Source of the DNA: Diplosphaera chodatii
Taxonomy: Eukaryota > Chlorophyta > Trebouxiophyceae > Prasiolales > Stichococcaceae
Length of the DNA stretch: 64,000 nt
Assembly (NCBI GenBank): GCA_032358165.1
Contig: JAALGY010000052.1
Span: 1,550,001-1,614,000, forward strand
Reading direction: 5' to 3'
Part shown: piece by piece, positions 12,960-25,296 of the stretch
How the letters are laid out: every line of letters begins with the position of its first letter
Numbering within the stretch: position 1 is the first letter of the stretch
Program-made: the position numbers and the translations under genes
Notes under the pieces: generated by a model
Databases searched by the model: none
Told to the model about the DNA's origin: nothing
What the model saw: the letters and a program-made list of their open reading frames with translations, nothing else

Positions 12960-15672
12960 TTATCGGCCGCCGGGAAGAGCCCGCTGGTTGTTCCGGCGCT
13001 GCAGAACAAGCGTGGACTTGTCAAGAGACGCCGACTTGGAGTCGCCTTTAGTGAACCCAGAAGGCGCTGCGAGCTGGAGAGTGCATGATTCTGAATAACC
13101 AGACAAACGAGGGCAGCAATGGACCACAGGATGGGCTACTCACGCCGCCCACGGTGCGGCTGACGGTGCCAAAGGCGTTGCCAATGGCGGCCGGGGACAG
13201 CACCTCCACCCGGCTCACGCTGCTGCTGGGCTTCACCCGCAGCTTGTTGTCCGTCCAGCCTGCACCATAAGCATACCTTTTTCATTGGTTGTCGTAATTC
13301 CGCGCACAGGCAGTGAAACACAGATGGCATCATCGGCCAGGTGTCCAACGGTCTTAGCCATTTGGGCGCACCCTTGAAGCCGCCGGCCACGACAAAGGCG
13401 CGGCGGAAGCCCTTGCGGGCGAGCGCCTTGGCGACGGCCTTGGCCTGCCCGCCGCGCCCGTCCAGCAGCAGCAGCGTGGAGCCCTTGCCCACCCGCTTCA
13501 GGCTGGCCACCTCCTCCACCGTCACCTGCGATCAGCAGACGGGTCAGTGCACGCAGCGCAGGGCACTTGCGCAGGCTGCAGCTTGCAGAGCTTGACAATC
13601 CACACCAGCCACGTTGAGAATGAAGGATGGCATGTTTGCGCAGTGAGCCATCCTCCCCATGCCCGGATGACAGGGCAGCGCGAGGGGGCCGGCGGGCGCA
13701 CCAGCAGCTCCAGGTTGGACACGTTGCGCAGCTGGCCGCGCAGCTTGCGGTCCTCCACCTGCGCGTACTCCAGCTCGATGAGCCGGTTGCCGCCCGGGAT
13801 GTCCAGCGCGCCGCCGCTCTCCTTTTCCCTACAATAACCAGCAGCCCACTCTTGAGCCCTGAATGCCAGCATATGGGGCAGACTGTACCAGCTGCGACGC
13901 AAAAGTGCCTTGCTTTCTGCCACTGGGCTGACCACAGACATGCTGCTGTCATATGGCGGTGCATGAATGGCCACCATGAGGAGGGCAGGGTGCGAGGGCC
14001 CACCGGGAGGAGCGCAGGTCGATGATGAAGGTGTTGCCACGGGTGGACACCAGGTCCAGCGCTGCGGGCGGCGACACGTCGCCCGCATAGCCCCGCAGCC
14101 CGCCGAACACCAGCCGCAGCAGCGGCGGCGCCTGCGGGCAGGTGCACTTTTGTGACACTCCAGACCCACGTCTGGGACAGCGCAGCCAGCGATATCATAG
14201 TGAAGGGACTGTGATGCCGCACAGCTTGGCCGTGCTGCCACCTAAAAGGAGGCTGGTGGACTGGTGCGCCACTCGACCCACCAGGTAGTAGGCTGCGACG
14301 CCGCCGAGAGCGTACTCGGCCAGCAGCGCCGGCTCTGTTGTCGTCACAAAGTTCACCGCGCGGTTCAGCACCGGCCGCACCTGCAGGGTCAGCCGGGCAG
14401 CGCATTCGGCGGGCATCAGCACGTCAAGCAGCTGCTTGGGCTGCATGCGGTTGGTACCCGCTGCATGACCCAGCGCCTAGACACGCGTGCAACAATGCGC
14501 CTTCACCAACACCATGCACCATGACCTGTGCGCCTGCTGGCCGCCCAGACGTGATCAAAGGCGCACCAGTGAGATTGTTGGCAGGGGTGCTGCAGTCACC
14601 CAGTGCTGTCAGACACTTCACCTGTGGGTCTGTCACCTCACCTGATCAAAGATGCCGGACGCCTGTGCAGTGGCGGTGCGGGTGGCACCGGTGACTGCGT
14701 TGGTGTCCAGCCCCTGCTGCTGGAGCAGCCGCTGCGCGTCCGTCAACGAGGACTGCAACCAGCGGAGGGAAACCCGTGAGATCGCCTCCCCGGGGAGCAC
14801 GGCGCACCCTGATGCACAAACTGAAAGCCCCGGGCGCACCCTCCCTTGTTTGCTCCTTGGGCCAGACTGACATGACGAAAGGCTGTGCACGCCCCTCATC
14901 TGCGAGTGTGCCTGCGAGTGCAGCTGGTCCGTGCTCGGCCCGTACCTGGAGCTGCGGCTGCGCCTGGCGGAAGGCGGGCCCCGCCACATCCTTCACCGTG
15001 TCCACAGCCGTCTTCACGTACGGCGACACCGTGTCTGCAGCGCTCTTCACGTACGGGCTGACCTCGTCCAGCGCCTGCAGTAAAGCCCCGAGTAGTCGCT
15101 GTGCAGCTGCCCCGTCTGCGCACGGCAGACCCGATGCCCAACAGGCCTGCAAGCGGAGCGCCATGAGGCAGGACAGCGTGGGGCGGGCGCACCCCCTTGG
15201 CATACTGCACGCCCACGCCTGCCACGTCAACCCCCTGCTGCACATAGCCGCCTGCCGCCTGCGATGACAGGCACTAGGCCTTAAGAAGCAGGGAGCAGTA
15301 GCTGTACCTCCAGCCGCACATGCCGAGGTGTGCATGGCAATTAGCCTGCTGCGTGTGCTCTGTCAGGGTGCCGACGGCGCACAACATGCCACAGACCTTG
15401 ATGGCGTCAACCAGCTGGTTGACGGCGGCGTCGACGCTGATGCTGCTGCTGCCCCCGCTGCTGGCGCCAGCCACCGGCACGCCGCTGCCAGATGGCATGA
15501 CCGTCTCCGCGACGGCGCGCCCCGCAGCAGATGTGCTGAGCGCCACCACGCCCGCTGTAACAGACCATTGAAGCCGCTTACGACAGGTCTGCCTGGCCGT
15601 CGTGCAGGTGTCATCCAAGAAGGCGCTGTCCTGTACTGATTGTGGGCTGTGCGACCATGCATGCTGTGCCAT
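12960..15672 (-). CDS. CAS: Thylakoid calcium-sensing protein CAS with rhodanese-like domain
   Basis: CAS is a thylakoid membrane protein that links calcium to stomatal signalling in plants and to photoacclimation and carbon concentration in algae. Exons read from high to low coordinate. The core starts RKRLQWSVTAGVVALSTSAA near 15,570, then VNQLVDAIK, a Val/Lys/Asp-rich helical region with duplicated SPYVK units (14,947-15,073), SSLTDAQRLLQQQG, one membrane segment (LLAEYALGGVAAYYL), and the rhodanese-like part (FGGLRGYAGDVSPPAALDLV, NTFIIDLRSSREKESGG, TLLLLDGRGGQAKAVAKAL, FVVAGGFKGW). The last exon is 12960-12998 and ends RALPGGR. As in other CAS proteins the rhodanese catalytic Cys is not seen. 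The 5' end is uncertain: an ATG at 15672 opens the frame, but a separate transit-peptide-like exon may lie at about 15,940-16,150. Confidence 0.9.
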
Positions 15673-16740
15673 CACAGGTCAATAGAAGGCTGCAGCCCCG
15701 CGTATCATTCGAAGTCCGCCCAAATACGACCGCCCCCAGACAACGAGGAAAGCTATACATGCGACGACTCTGCCAGCAACCTGCCCAAAACTCGGCCCTG
15801 CCGATGTGCAATGACCCAGCAGGTCGCCAGCATCATCCCGATGTCTGGTTGTGCACAGCACGACGATGGGAAGATCCTGTCTATCCCATTTCTGCTGCAT
15901 ACACCGCGCGCTCCGGATCAACGGTCCACAGTCTCACCCGGCAGCAGCACGTGCATGACGGAGTCCTCCGTGCGCTTGGCCGCCATAACCGGCTTGGGGG
16001 CCAGACGCTGGGCGTTCAGTGGTCTCTGGCGCTGGATCAGGCCGCACGGCCGGGCGGTCAGCTCCATGCGGCCGCCCAGCCTTGTGTGCTGCGCCGTCTG
16101 CATGTCTGCGATCAGCGCACGTCTGGCCTTGAATTGCGGTGGAAGTGACACCGATGCAGGCAGCTCTGGCTCTCAGAAAGCTGTGCGGGGCTGTGGGCTT
16201 CTGTGGCCGTGGTCTGCGTGCGTTGGGAGTCTCCAGCTGCCTGAGGGCAGAGGATCTTTGAGCCAATCGATAGTTCGCTCCTCGCCGCGAAGCTGGATCG
16301 CTTCCCGGCAAAAGATATAGCGGCCCTGTGGTGTTGCCTCCGCCAACAAGACCAGCATCTGCTACTCGACCTGAGGCACGGCTCTTACATCAAGTGTGTG
16401 TCCCGTGAAGGCCCTCGCGCTGACCCAGCCGATTGGCTTCAAGACTGCCTGATGGCTGGTACAGTAGCGGCAGGCACAGCCAAACATACCCAAAACAAGA
16501 CGGCAACTGACGGCAGCATCGCCAAGTGCAAACCCACAGCTGCATGGTACTCAGCACCACACCAAGCCTGTCTCTGATCATCTGAATGTCTATCATGCAG
16601 CATCCTATCGTTACACTTCACGGGCCGATCTCATACCTGAACACAAATCACTTCCCAAGTGGAAACTCTTCCCAGATCCCGGCTGAAGCGGCCCCTGCCT
16701 GCCTCGACTGCCATCACAGTGGTGACGACCGACAATCTAG
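15673..16740. other. Interval upstream of CAS, with a candidate transit-peptide exon
   Basis: On the minus strand about 15,940-16,150 there is a frame with MELTARPCGLIQRQRPLNAQ and then KPVMAAKRTEDSVMHVLLPG followed by a strong GTGAGA donor. It looks like a plastid transit peptide, but its phase does not join simply to the next CAS exon I can see. The rest of the interval shows nothing I can support. Confidence 0.4.
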
Positions 16741-19700
16741 TCAGTGACGCCACGGCACTTGATCCGCAGCAAGCCCACGCTGGGCGGGCAGCTGCTCAAA
16801 GTACACCACCACCGACCCAGGTTCGATGCGCGCCAACAGCGGCCAGCCTTGAGCGCATGCTGTGCCACATCAGATGCGAAGACTCTCAGCCGCTGACGGG
16901 GACGCCCAGTCTGCTTGGGCCAGCGGCGGCTGCTGTTTGGCGCGGTGGCTGTGGGCCGCCAGCGCTGCCCTGCAGCACATAATGAACAGAGCCAATCACA
17001 TTGCGATATCATGGGCTTCAGGGGAGACACATATATGCAGAAAGCTCGACTGCATGCGCCAGAAGAGCAGGTAACCCGCACAAGTGGTTCCGAAGCACCT
17101 GGGAGCCGATCTGCGACAGGTGCAGCGGGGAGGGCGCGCCGCTGGAGGCCGGGGCATCCGCCAGACGCGCTCCGTTCAGCTTGGCGTGCGGCTTCCTGCG
17201 CACATGCGGTGGCACATGCGTCAAGAGCCGAGCAGCGACCGAATGAGATGCCAAAGTGTAGCTTGCCATCTGTCGAACTACCGTCAGCGGCCATAACTGC
17301 GAGTCCAGCAGCACATCAGGACTGAGCAACAGGGAGAGCTCGGGACGGCCAGCTCACATGTGCACCAGCACATCAGACTCTGTGGACACCGCCTGGCTGG
17401 CGGGGTCCAGCGCCGCCGTCGGGACCGCCTCCCCACCCACCCGCAGGTCTGGATCCGCAGGCAACAGCACGCTCAGTGATGGGGACCACATGATGCAGCG
17501 GGTGAACGTGAGCAGGGCACGCCATGCAGAGCGCAAGGCAGCAGGAGAGGGGCTGGCAGCTGAGCGTTTGGGTGCGCCCTCCACCTGGGTGGTTGTGGAA
17601 GCTGAGCCGCTTGGAGTCCGGCTTGTCGGGGGAGTCGGGCCGCAGGCCGCCGAGCGCCGCCCGCGCGTCCTGGAACCCGCCCTGAGACGCCTGCGACACA
17701 CAACACGCCAGCGTGCTTTGTCCCCGGCCATGATGCCCTTGAAGGCTGCGGTGGTGCGCCTGGGTGCATGGCATTTGTGCCGGGGAGCTTGCTGAACTGG
17801 TAAGGGGTAATGTGCACGGAAGAGCGGGTGTGCGTCAACACCATGGACATGCAAGCAGGGGCACCTGCGTGTCCAGGTGCGCGTGCGGGCTGATGTGGCT
17901 CTGCGACTCGGTGCCAAAGGTGGCTGGCACGGGGCCCAGGCTGCCGTTCAGGCTGGTGTTCTGGAAATCCACAGCAGCCAGGGTCAGCACATCGTTCGAC
18001 TCCCATACCTCCGCAATGCGCAATGTACAACTGCAGGATCTGTTGCAGATTGTGTGAAGCTACTGGCGATCCTTTGTTCACGTACCTGCATGAGGTTGAG
18101 CGAGGCATGCTGCGTTGGCTGCGATTGTTGTGCCGCCATGGCGGCTGCGTGCTTGGCACCATATTCGTGGAACAGCTGCAGCCAGTGCATTCACCGCTTT
18201 ATGGTGTCATGCCATTATCTTGTTGCCTGAGTATCTCCTCATCACTGCATGGCATCACAAGCATGTGCTTCTCCTGCAAAGCCGTCAGACACGCCGTAGA
18301 CAAGCATGGTGTAGTCACCTGGGCAGCGGCAACGGCCTCCTCAGGTGGCATCATCGCATACTGCTTGCCGTCCTTCTCCACATGCAGCCTCATCTCCTTG
18401 CCCGTCTGCATGGCATTCAGGCAGATGGCCTTTAAGCTGCATGTACGAAATGATGACGTGAAGGCACTTGAACATAGCCTCAACTTATGTCTTGGTACCC
18501 AACAGAAAAGTGCGTCGTCGGTTCTGATGACCATCTGCCGGGGTGCAGCAAAGTCAGCATGCCTGCGAAGCGTAGAAGTTGATGTGCTCCTGCGTGAGAC
18601 CGAAGGGCAGCGAGACACCCGGGCCGCCTGACACGCCCGGCAACGATACCGAGGGTCCCGCCTGAAGTAATAACAATCACTGCTCAGCACCATGTGACGC
18701 TGCTTCCCCCACGGTCCCGGGAAGTGACTTGTGGCTCTTGAGACCTGGCATCGCCCACCTCAAGACCAGCGATCGGCAGCTCGGCGGACGGCAGCATGAC
18801 GCCGCCGTCCACGGCAGCGACGTCGCTGACCATCACCCGAACGTCCAGCTGCGCAGCCCGCAGAGCCAGGAGATCGTCCCCTGGTGCTGTGCCTGTACAT
18901 TCACAGCCGACCCGGGTGAACTGGTGACCACCACACATCATGGACTTGACCATCTTTTCGCAATATGCACAAAGCACTGGCAGGGCCGTTTCCAGGAGTT
19001 CACCCCAGCCAGCGAATCTGCTTCCTGCTCGACACACAGCCCACATGCTGGAGCTGAAGACTCGACCAGGCAGATGACAGCAGCACAGCACCGAGCACGT
19101 ATGTGCCAGGGGCGGCAGCACACCCGCGAGGCGCTTGGCCAGGCGGACCATGTCGGCGATGTGCTGCCACAGCTCCAGGGGGGGGCGGCCCTCCGCCAGG
19201 GTGCGCGCCGACACGAGCCAGGACGCCGGCTTGGCCTCCACCGGCGCCACAGCCCGCCGCTTTGCCTGCGCAGCGGCAGCCACGATGCTGTGCTCAACAG
19301 CTCAAACGACACAATCGCAGCTGTGCCCAGTCGCCTTGCGCTGCAGCATCTCGAATGCCAGGCCTTCGCGCCAGCCACAGACGATGAGGGTGCCGCACAG
19401 CTGCAGTGGCCATGCCCAGACGCCAGCTGCTTGTGATCTGAGGGTCCAGGCCCGATCGAAGGCCGGTGTTCTACAGAAGACACCAGGCTTGGGGCGTGCA
19501 GCAGTTCCCAACAAGGCGTACCGCGGGCGTCAGGCCACTGGTGTCCGAAAGGCGCTTGGCGCCTGAGCCGGCGCCGGGGCCGCCGTCGCCCGACAGCAGC
19601 TTGCTCACAGAGGCGGCGCCTGCGCCGCCGCCGCCGCCGCCGCCCAGGCTGCGCAGCTGCGCAGCGTTCAGCGGCAGCTCCCACTGCTCGGGGAAGACAC

Positions 19701-21896
19701 CTGCAGTGCAATTGCATAGAGTACACTGCTATGGTGCACTGCTCAGAAGGTCGCGCCTGCTGCAAACAGGCACAGTGGCTGTCAAAGCCATTCAGCATGT
19801 GCCTCCCCAACAAAAGTTTAAGGAGCCGTACCCAGGCGCTGGAGCTCGGTGGGGATGGCCTGCCAGGAGCGACCGGGCTCTCGCCGCGCGCACCGCATCG
19901 CGTCTGCCTTGGTGATGTGCCGCCCCGAAGCCCAGCTCAGCAGGTCTGCACATTGACACATGTGTGTTGGAGGAACTGCAGCATGTCCTGTTGAGTCGTG
20001 CTGCAACAGCTTGGCAAGCGCATATGATGGCTTGCAAGCATGTGAGAAGCGGATGCTTGCGGCGCGACGCACCTGCAAGGTAGTTGCCCCAGCCCTGAGG
20101 AACGCCCCACTGTGGGTAGGGTGCATCACCCAGTGTGTTGGCCAAGTAGGACCTACATAGCAGCAGGCTGCCTGATCACCGGTCGACGCATCACCTCCTC
20201 AAAGACCTTACAGACAGCAACAGGATATGTGTTCACGAAGTAGTCGGCACGTTGAGTTGAGGGGAGCTGGCACACTTGATCTGCTCCTCCGAGATGCGGT
20301 TGTTTCCACCGCCCTCGGGTCCGGCAGACACCAGGTTCATGCTCTGCGGGATCACCTTGACCAGGATGCGCACCTGCAGACGAGATGACACGTGAGCCAG
20401 CCATACATCCAAGCGTTGGATGCTGCACGGTCACGACACAAGGTAGCAGTTGACGTTGCAGCTGTGCATGTGCAAAAGCAGGGCACATAGCCCCAGGGTG
20501 ACGCAGGCAAACCCGTGTGCAATGGGGCGCCGGCGCGAGAAAGCTTCCGACGCTACACAGGGGCCGATCACGTGTAAGCAGGCAGGGCTGTTGCCTGGCA
20601 GCGTCAAGCCTCACCAGCTGGCGCATCTCGTCCATCGGGCCGCGCCGCGTCGCCTTGCTCTTGGGGTGGATCATCTCCTCGTCGAGGCCGCTGCTGCCGT
20701 TGCTGCCTGCCCGCGGCGCACCCTGCAGCAAATTGCACCGCAAGTGCTCATGCCTGGGCTGTGGGCATAGCGCAAGAACCTCACGACAGCGAGGTGCTGC
20801 CCGGAGGACAAGGAAAAGGGCTGGCACTCACAAGGGCGCTGGTGCTACCCAAGGAAAGCAGGGAGTTTTCACCACGTAGGTGTACTGCGGGACCATGGCC
20901 TGCGCGGTGGGGTTCCTGATCGAGTCGATCAGCTGCTTCACGCGCAAGCCGTTCTCGTCGTCTGCCGGGTGCAGGAGCCGCGGCACCGCCTGCAGCAGCA
21001 ATGGCCAGCACTCATGGGCAATGAGCAAACTTTCGAGGTGCACCCGACGGCGCCATCAGTCCTTCTGGGCAGAAAGCGACCTCTTGCCTTTGCAGAGCAT
21101 TGTGTGATACTGAGTCTCTCATCTTATTGACAGGCTAGAATGTCTTGGACCCCAGCATGGATAGCGTGCGGATCATGCGCAGCGTGCAGCGGCACCAGAT
21201 GTTGGCCGGGCGCGGGCGCAAGCTCGGGGGCCGGCTCCGACTTGGGCGGCGGCCCGTCCGGACCCTCCGGCACCGGGATGTCGGGCTGGCTGGGCAGGGG
21301 GTTGCAGATGTCCACGTCTTCCTGCATTCCAGGAAGGACAGGCGCCATGGCATCCCTGCCGCTCATGACCTTCACGTCGTGGTCGGCAGGAGGGTGCCAC
21401 TTGACGGCTGCCTCGGGGTATCCTTATATGTAACATGTGCCAGCACGGTCACCAACAGCACTGCTCAATGGGCCTGCTGCACACTACTCTGGGGTGCCCA
21501 CTTTGCACCGTAGAACTGGGAGACATGCAGCCGTGAGCATTCCGGAAGCACCTGACTCTGACTGTTGATGGCCATCTGCACCGAAGTGGGGGGCTTGTAC
21601 TGCGAGGTGCCAGGGCCGGGTTCCGAGCCCAAGTCTGCCAGATCGCTCAGCTGCGAGAGGCCCTTGGCGTCCGGATCGCCATACGTCTGCGACGCGGGCC
21701 GCTCGCCAGAGTCCGGATCGGAGGACTCCCTCGCAGGCTGCGGCTGCTGCTGTTGGGGCTGCTCTGCGGGCGCCGCAGTGGCCAATTCCTTCCGCTTGTT
21801 GGGCGAGGGCACAGGAGACGGCGCTGGCGCCGCTGGTCGCACCGGGCTGTCCCCTGATCGCCGTGCTACCTGGGCTCCCAGTCCGGGTCGCCCCAT
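16741..21896 (-). CDS. Large multi-exon protein of unrecognised family
   Basis: I do not recognise this protein. A chain of phase-compatible exons runs from an ATG at 21896 to a stop at 16741-16743. The N-terminal exon (21551-21896) is Pro/Gln/Ser-rich with KRKELATAA. Later segments look structured: EAAVKWHPPADHDVKVM, DDENGLRVKQLIDSIRNP, MIHPKSKATRRGPMDEMRQL, LVKVIPQSMNLVSAGPEGG, SYLANTLGDAPYPQWGVPQG, ADLLSWASGRHITKADAM, PPLELWQHIADMVRLAKRLA, LDVRVMVSDVAAVDGGVMLP, KEMRLHVEKDGKQYAMMPPE, IPDVLLDSQLWPLTVVRQM and a C-terminal RIEPGSVVVYFEQLPAQRG. There is no signal peptide or clear membrane segment. The regular splice sites and complex composition argue for a real gene; several joins are inferred and it could be two genes. 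Confidence 0.55.
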
Positions 21897-22377
21897 GTGT
21901 GTGCGCACCAGCGGCCCGCTGATCGTGCTGTGGCCTGCTGTGCTGCGCGCCCAGCACAGCAGGCAGAGCCCAGTGACACATAGGGCTTTGGCAGCTTCAG
22001 CCTCACGACATCCGTGCTTCCTTCGTGACTCATGCTTTAAAGGTTGAATAGTATGTTACACGCACATTATGCACAGACGTACAGAAAGACTGCTGTCCAT
22101 GGCTGTGTGCACATTGCGTGCGCATCAGCTATTGACACGCATGCAATTCACGGCGGCATCATGTCCACAGTTTCTTGTACAGTGTCAGTGACATGTTCTT
22201 CGGCATCCGCAGCTGGCTCATGCTTCTCCTTCGCCTTGGCAGTAGCTCCCCTGCAGCAGGTACAGAACCATTCAGGACTGCACTATGCACGGAGAACACC
22301 TAGGACCGTTTACCGCTGGGGCAAGAGAATGCCCTGACGATGTATGTCCCTGAGATGGTGTCATATCACGAAACCCC
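21897..22377. other. Gene-free interval between the unidentified gene and the GT29-like gene
   Basis: Both neighbours are on the minus strand, so this should hold the 3' end of the GT29-like transcript and the promoter of the gene below. I see no distinct element. Confidence 0.45.
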
Positions 22378-24357
22378 TCACCCCTTCCTGCACGCTTGCG
22401 GGTTGGCCGCCTGGTATTCAGCAGCATCGCACGCAGGGTCGCAGGATCGCAACCCAGCACACGCAGCCGCATGGAACTCCGCGCCAAATGGCGCTGCCAG
22501 CTTCCGCATGATGACCTCCTCGGCATTCATCTGTGCATCACATTGTACACCAAATTTGCGGACACCCTGCCAGCTTCGAGTGACCATCAACAAGGTCGTA
22601 TGTTGGGATTATGTTCTGTGGCACATTCCAGCCAAGCAGGGTCGTACCTGGTGTGTCATCCAGTGCTTGCCGCTCCAGTTGAAGCCATACACATGCAGCT
22701 GCGGCGCGCCCTTGCCAACTGCTTTCAAACACGCCAGCACCTGCAGAAGGCCTGCAGCATGGCACGGTGAGCAGAGTCAGCAGCGCAATGTGTGTAGGAC
22801 GCTCCACAATGTGAACACCATGGTTTTACCGTAAGGTATGGATGGCTGCAGCCATTGATGTGCATCAGCCAACAGTGAGTCGTGAAGCAGACCACACCCA
22901 GAAGTCCCGTTGACGGGTCAGGCTTGTACGGCCCTGTCAGCCGCACGCTGCTGAACAGCTGCTCGTACAGCTGCTGGTACCCTGCTGTGTCTGCCTAGCA
23001 CATCATAAGGTTGATGTCAATGTGAGCGCCTCAAGAGAACAAGGCAAGAGCGCGGACATGATCCAACATCCTATCACAACCCTGACATCAGCACGGTGGA
23101 GAGCCTCTGCACCTGGTAGAGTTTCGGCTCTAGTGTGGGGTATGTTGCCAGCAGCGGTTCTGCTGAGGTGGCGTTCCCTCCCAGCAGCAGCACGGCATGC
23201 GCCTGAGCAGGGTTATCTTCAGTGGATCAGGAGTGCAAGCTGCAGAGAGAGTGATGAGGGACTTGCGACAGGCTGAGCTGGATGCTCACGCTGATTGCCA
23301 CATCCTGCAGGACTCACTTGGTCAATAAGCGGCTGAGCAGTGCTGCTATTTTGGAGCTGCCAGAAGCCCCAAAATGCCGCAGGCTGCAGCCCATCACCAC
23401 AGTTACGCATTAGATTACTCAACGGAAAGCGATGGCTAGCCCTCTGCAAGACGGCATGCTGTAGAGGTGCTCTGTCTGTGATGCCATCCATCATGACATC
23501 GGGTGCACCTGCCGATAGTTGTGTCGTGAGATCCACACATCTAGCCGCTCATCTGGCAGTCTGCGCAGAAGCCACTGCCAGTGCTTTCAGCTTGAACCAT
23601 GTGCAGATGCGTCCATGTCTGCCGGTCATGCCAACAGGCTGGGTACATGCATCCCTGCGAAACCCCTTCATTGGGATGCAGTAAGGCTGGCACCCACCTG
23701 TTGTTCATCTCGTTGAAGCGGATGATTGCGTCCGCAGCTGCAATGTCCTGTCGTGACTCCTCGGTAAGGGGTCCATTGCCTACCAGTGCAACAGTTTGCA
23801 TCCCTGGCGGGGTAACCGCAGCACAGAGCGCCTTGCCGTCACCCCGAAGCAGGTTCTGTTTCCGACCCTTCAGGTCTGGAATGCTCCATGGTGACCACAG
23901 GGCTTTGGCCCCTGGCTGCTGCACTAGCTCAGCTGCTTTGCTGGTGGCGTCTGCCCTGACTTGCTGCTCAGTGGCTGCAGATGTAGCGGCAGCATCCGTG
24001 CTGCCTGCTGCTGCAGCACCATTCAGGGCCTGCACAAGATGTGACTGTCATGTGGGCACATAAGCGCACGCTCAGGTGATGATAGTTGCTATTGCCGTGG
24101 CTCTCACCGAGCGCATGGCATCAAGGCTGCAACAGTGTTCATCTACCAGAAGTCAGGCACAACACGGTGAGCAACGCACATGCATGCTTGCAGCTGAAGG
24201 TCTGGACCGCCCAGGCACCCCGAAAACCGCCAGATACAGGATCAGCGCCGCTGCTGGGAATGTGAGGCATGCCACGGTGCGGCTGCGGGCAGCGCTGGCC
24301 GCCGCCAGCCGCTGCGAGTGCGCCTGCGAGCTGGCGCCACTCGGCGGACGCACAAAC
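22378..24357 (-). CDS. GT29 sialyltransferase-like glycosyltransferase, 5' exon not found
   Basis: Sialyltransferase-like (GT29) proteins are Golgi type II membrane enzymes; in algae and plants the donor and product are unknown. Exons from high to low: up to 24357 with a membrane segment (TVACLTFPAAALILYLAVFG), 24029-23698, 23560-23509, 23383-23318, 23202-23113, 22994-22898, 22751-22648 and 22530-22378. Key segments: TVALVGNGPLTEESRQDI and ADAIIRFNEMNNR (the sialylmotif-L-like nucleotide site), then RLPDERLDVWISRHNYRQ, AVLLLGGNATSAEP, GYQQLYEQLFSSVRLTGPY, STGLLGLLQVLACLK (motif-S-like) and LHVYGFNWSGKHW followed by MNAEEVIMRKLA. The topology, a short basic cytosolic tail then an anchor then the enzyme, fits. 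An upstream exon with the start Met must exist because the frame is closed just before 24,410. Confidence 0.8.
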
Positions 24358-24410
24358 CTGTACACAGTGCGTTGTGAGCCCCGTACGCTGCAGCAGCGTC
24401 TGGTCAACAA

Positions 24411-25296
24411 CGGAGAAACTTAAGCCGCACACGACATGCATGACCTGCCAGCTCTTCGCTGTCGTGCGGTGGTAATGCAGGCAGCGGAGTGTGCAACAAC
24501 TGCGCACCCAGATTGCAAGGCGCTGGCTGGTCGGGTGTATGCCATCTAAGCAGCGCCCGTCGGGACTGTTGCCGCAGAGCTCCGGCCGGACTGCTCAGCG
24601 ATAGCTCTGTGCTCCGACGGAAGCCAGTGACCAAGCTACGAGGTGATGGTGATGCCCGAAGTGACTGCGCCTCAGCACAATGCAGGTCCAACAATCTGCC
24701 ATGAGACTGATGACCTGCTGACAGCCAAACCCACAAGCTGCTTCGGCTGTATGTCACGGGTACCACTTGTTGCCCGCAGCGCTTGCGTGGATCAGTGCTG
24801 CAGTGATGTACCGCCGTGGCGCTGCTATGAAATTGGGTGTGACGCAATACTCGAAAGCTGTATGGGTCCGACAGCGGCACTCGTTGATCAACACTCTATT
24901 GAAGCAAGCACAAGCAGGTGGTGGCGTATATGACGAGTCGTCGTCAACAATCCTCACTGCTTGCAGTTGGACGATCCCCTGAATTTTCAAGCTCAGCAGT
25001 CAACGTCGTAGTGCCAACATGGTGTGGGAACTAGATGATTCACGCGTGTCTGCGACACAAGTACTGCTGCTTACGCAGTCGTCGAATGGCAGCAAAGAGC
25101 GGACCGCACTGGATCTGAGATCTCCGGAACGCATGCACATGCACAGCAGGCGTTGCGATGCAATCTTTGGGCAAGCGCACACCTCTCGAGATCATCAATG
25201 AAGTTTGCGCGTCTCCTTTCGTGTCGTGCCTATTCGACTGTGCGCGCTCAGGGTTGCATTGTGATCTGACACAGAGGCGCCAGTGCACACGCATGC
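24411..25296. other. Interval between divergent GT29-like and TMEM234 genes
   Basis: It probably contains the first exon of the GT29-like gene and both promoters. No frame on either strand reads as a recognisable protein. Confidence 0.45.

Noticed and set aside
16173..16358. Minus-strand frame with GRYIFCREAIQLRGEER
   Set aside because: Short, no splice partners in phase that extend it, and no family recognised; noted only as possible exon upstream of CAS.
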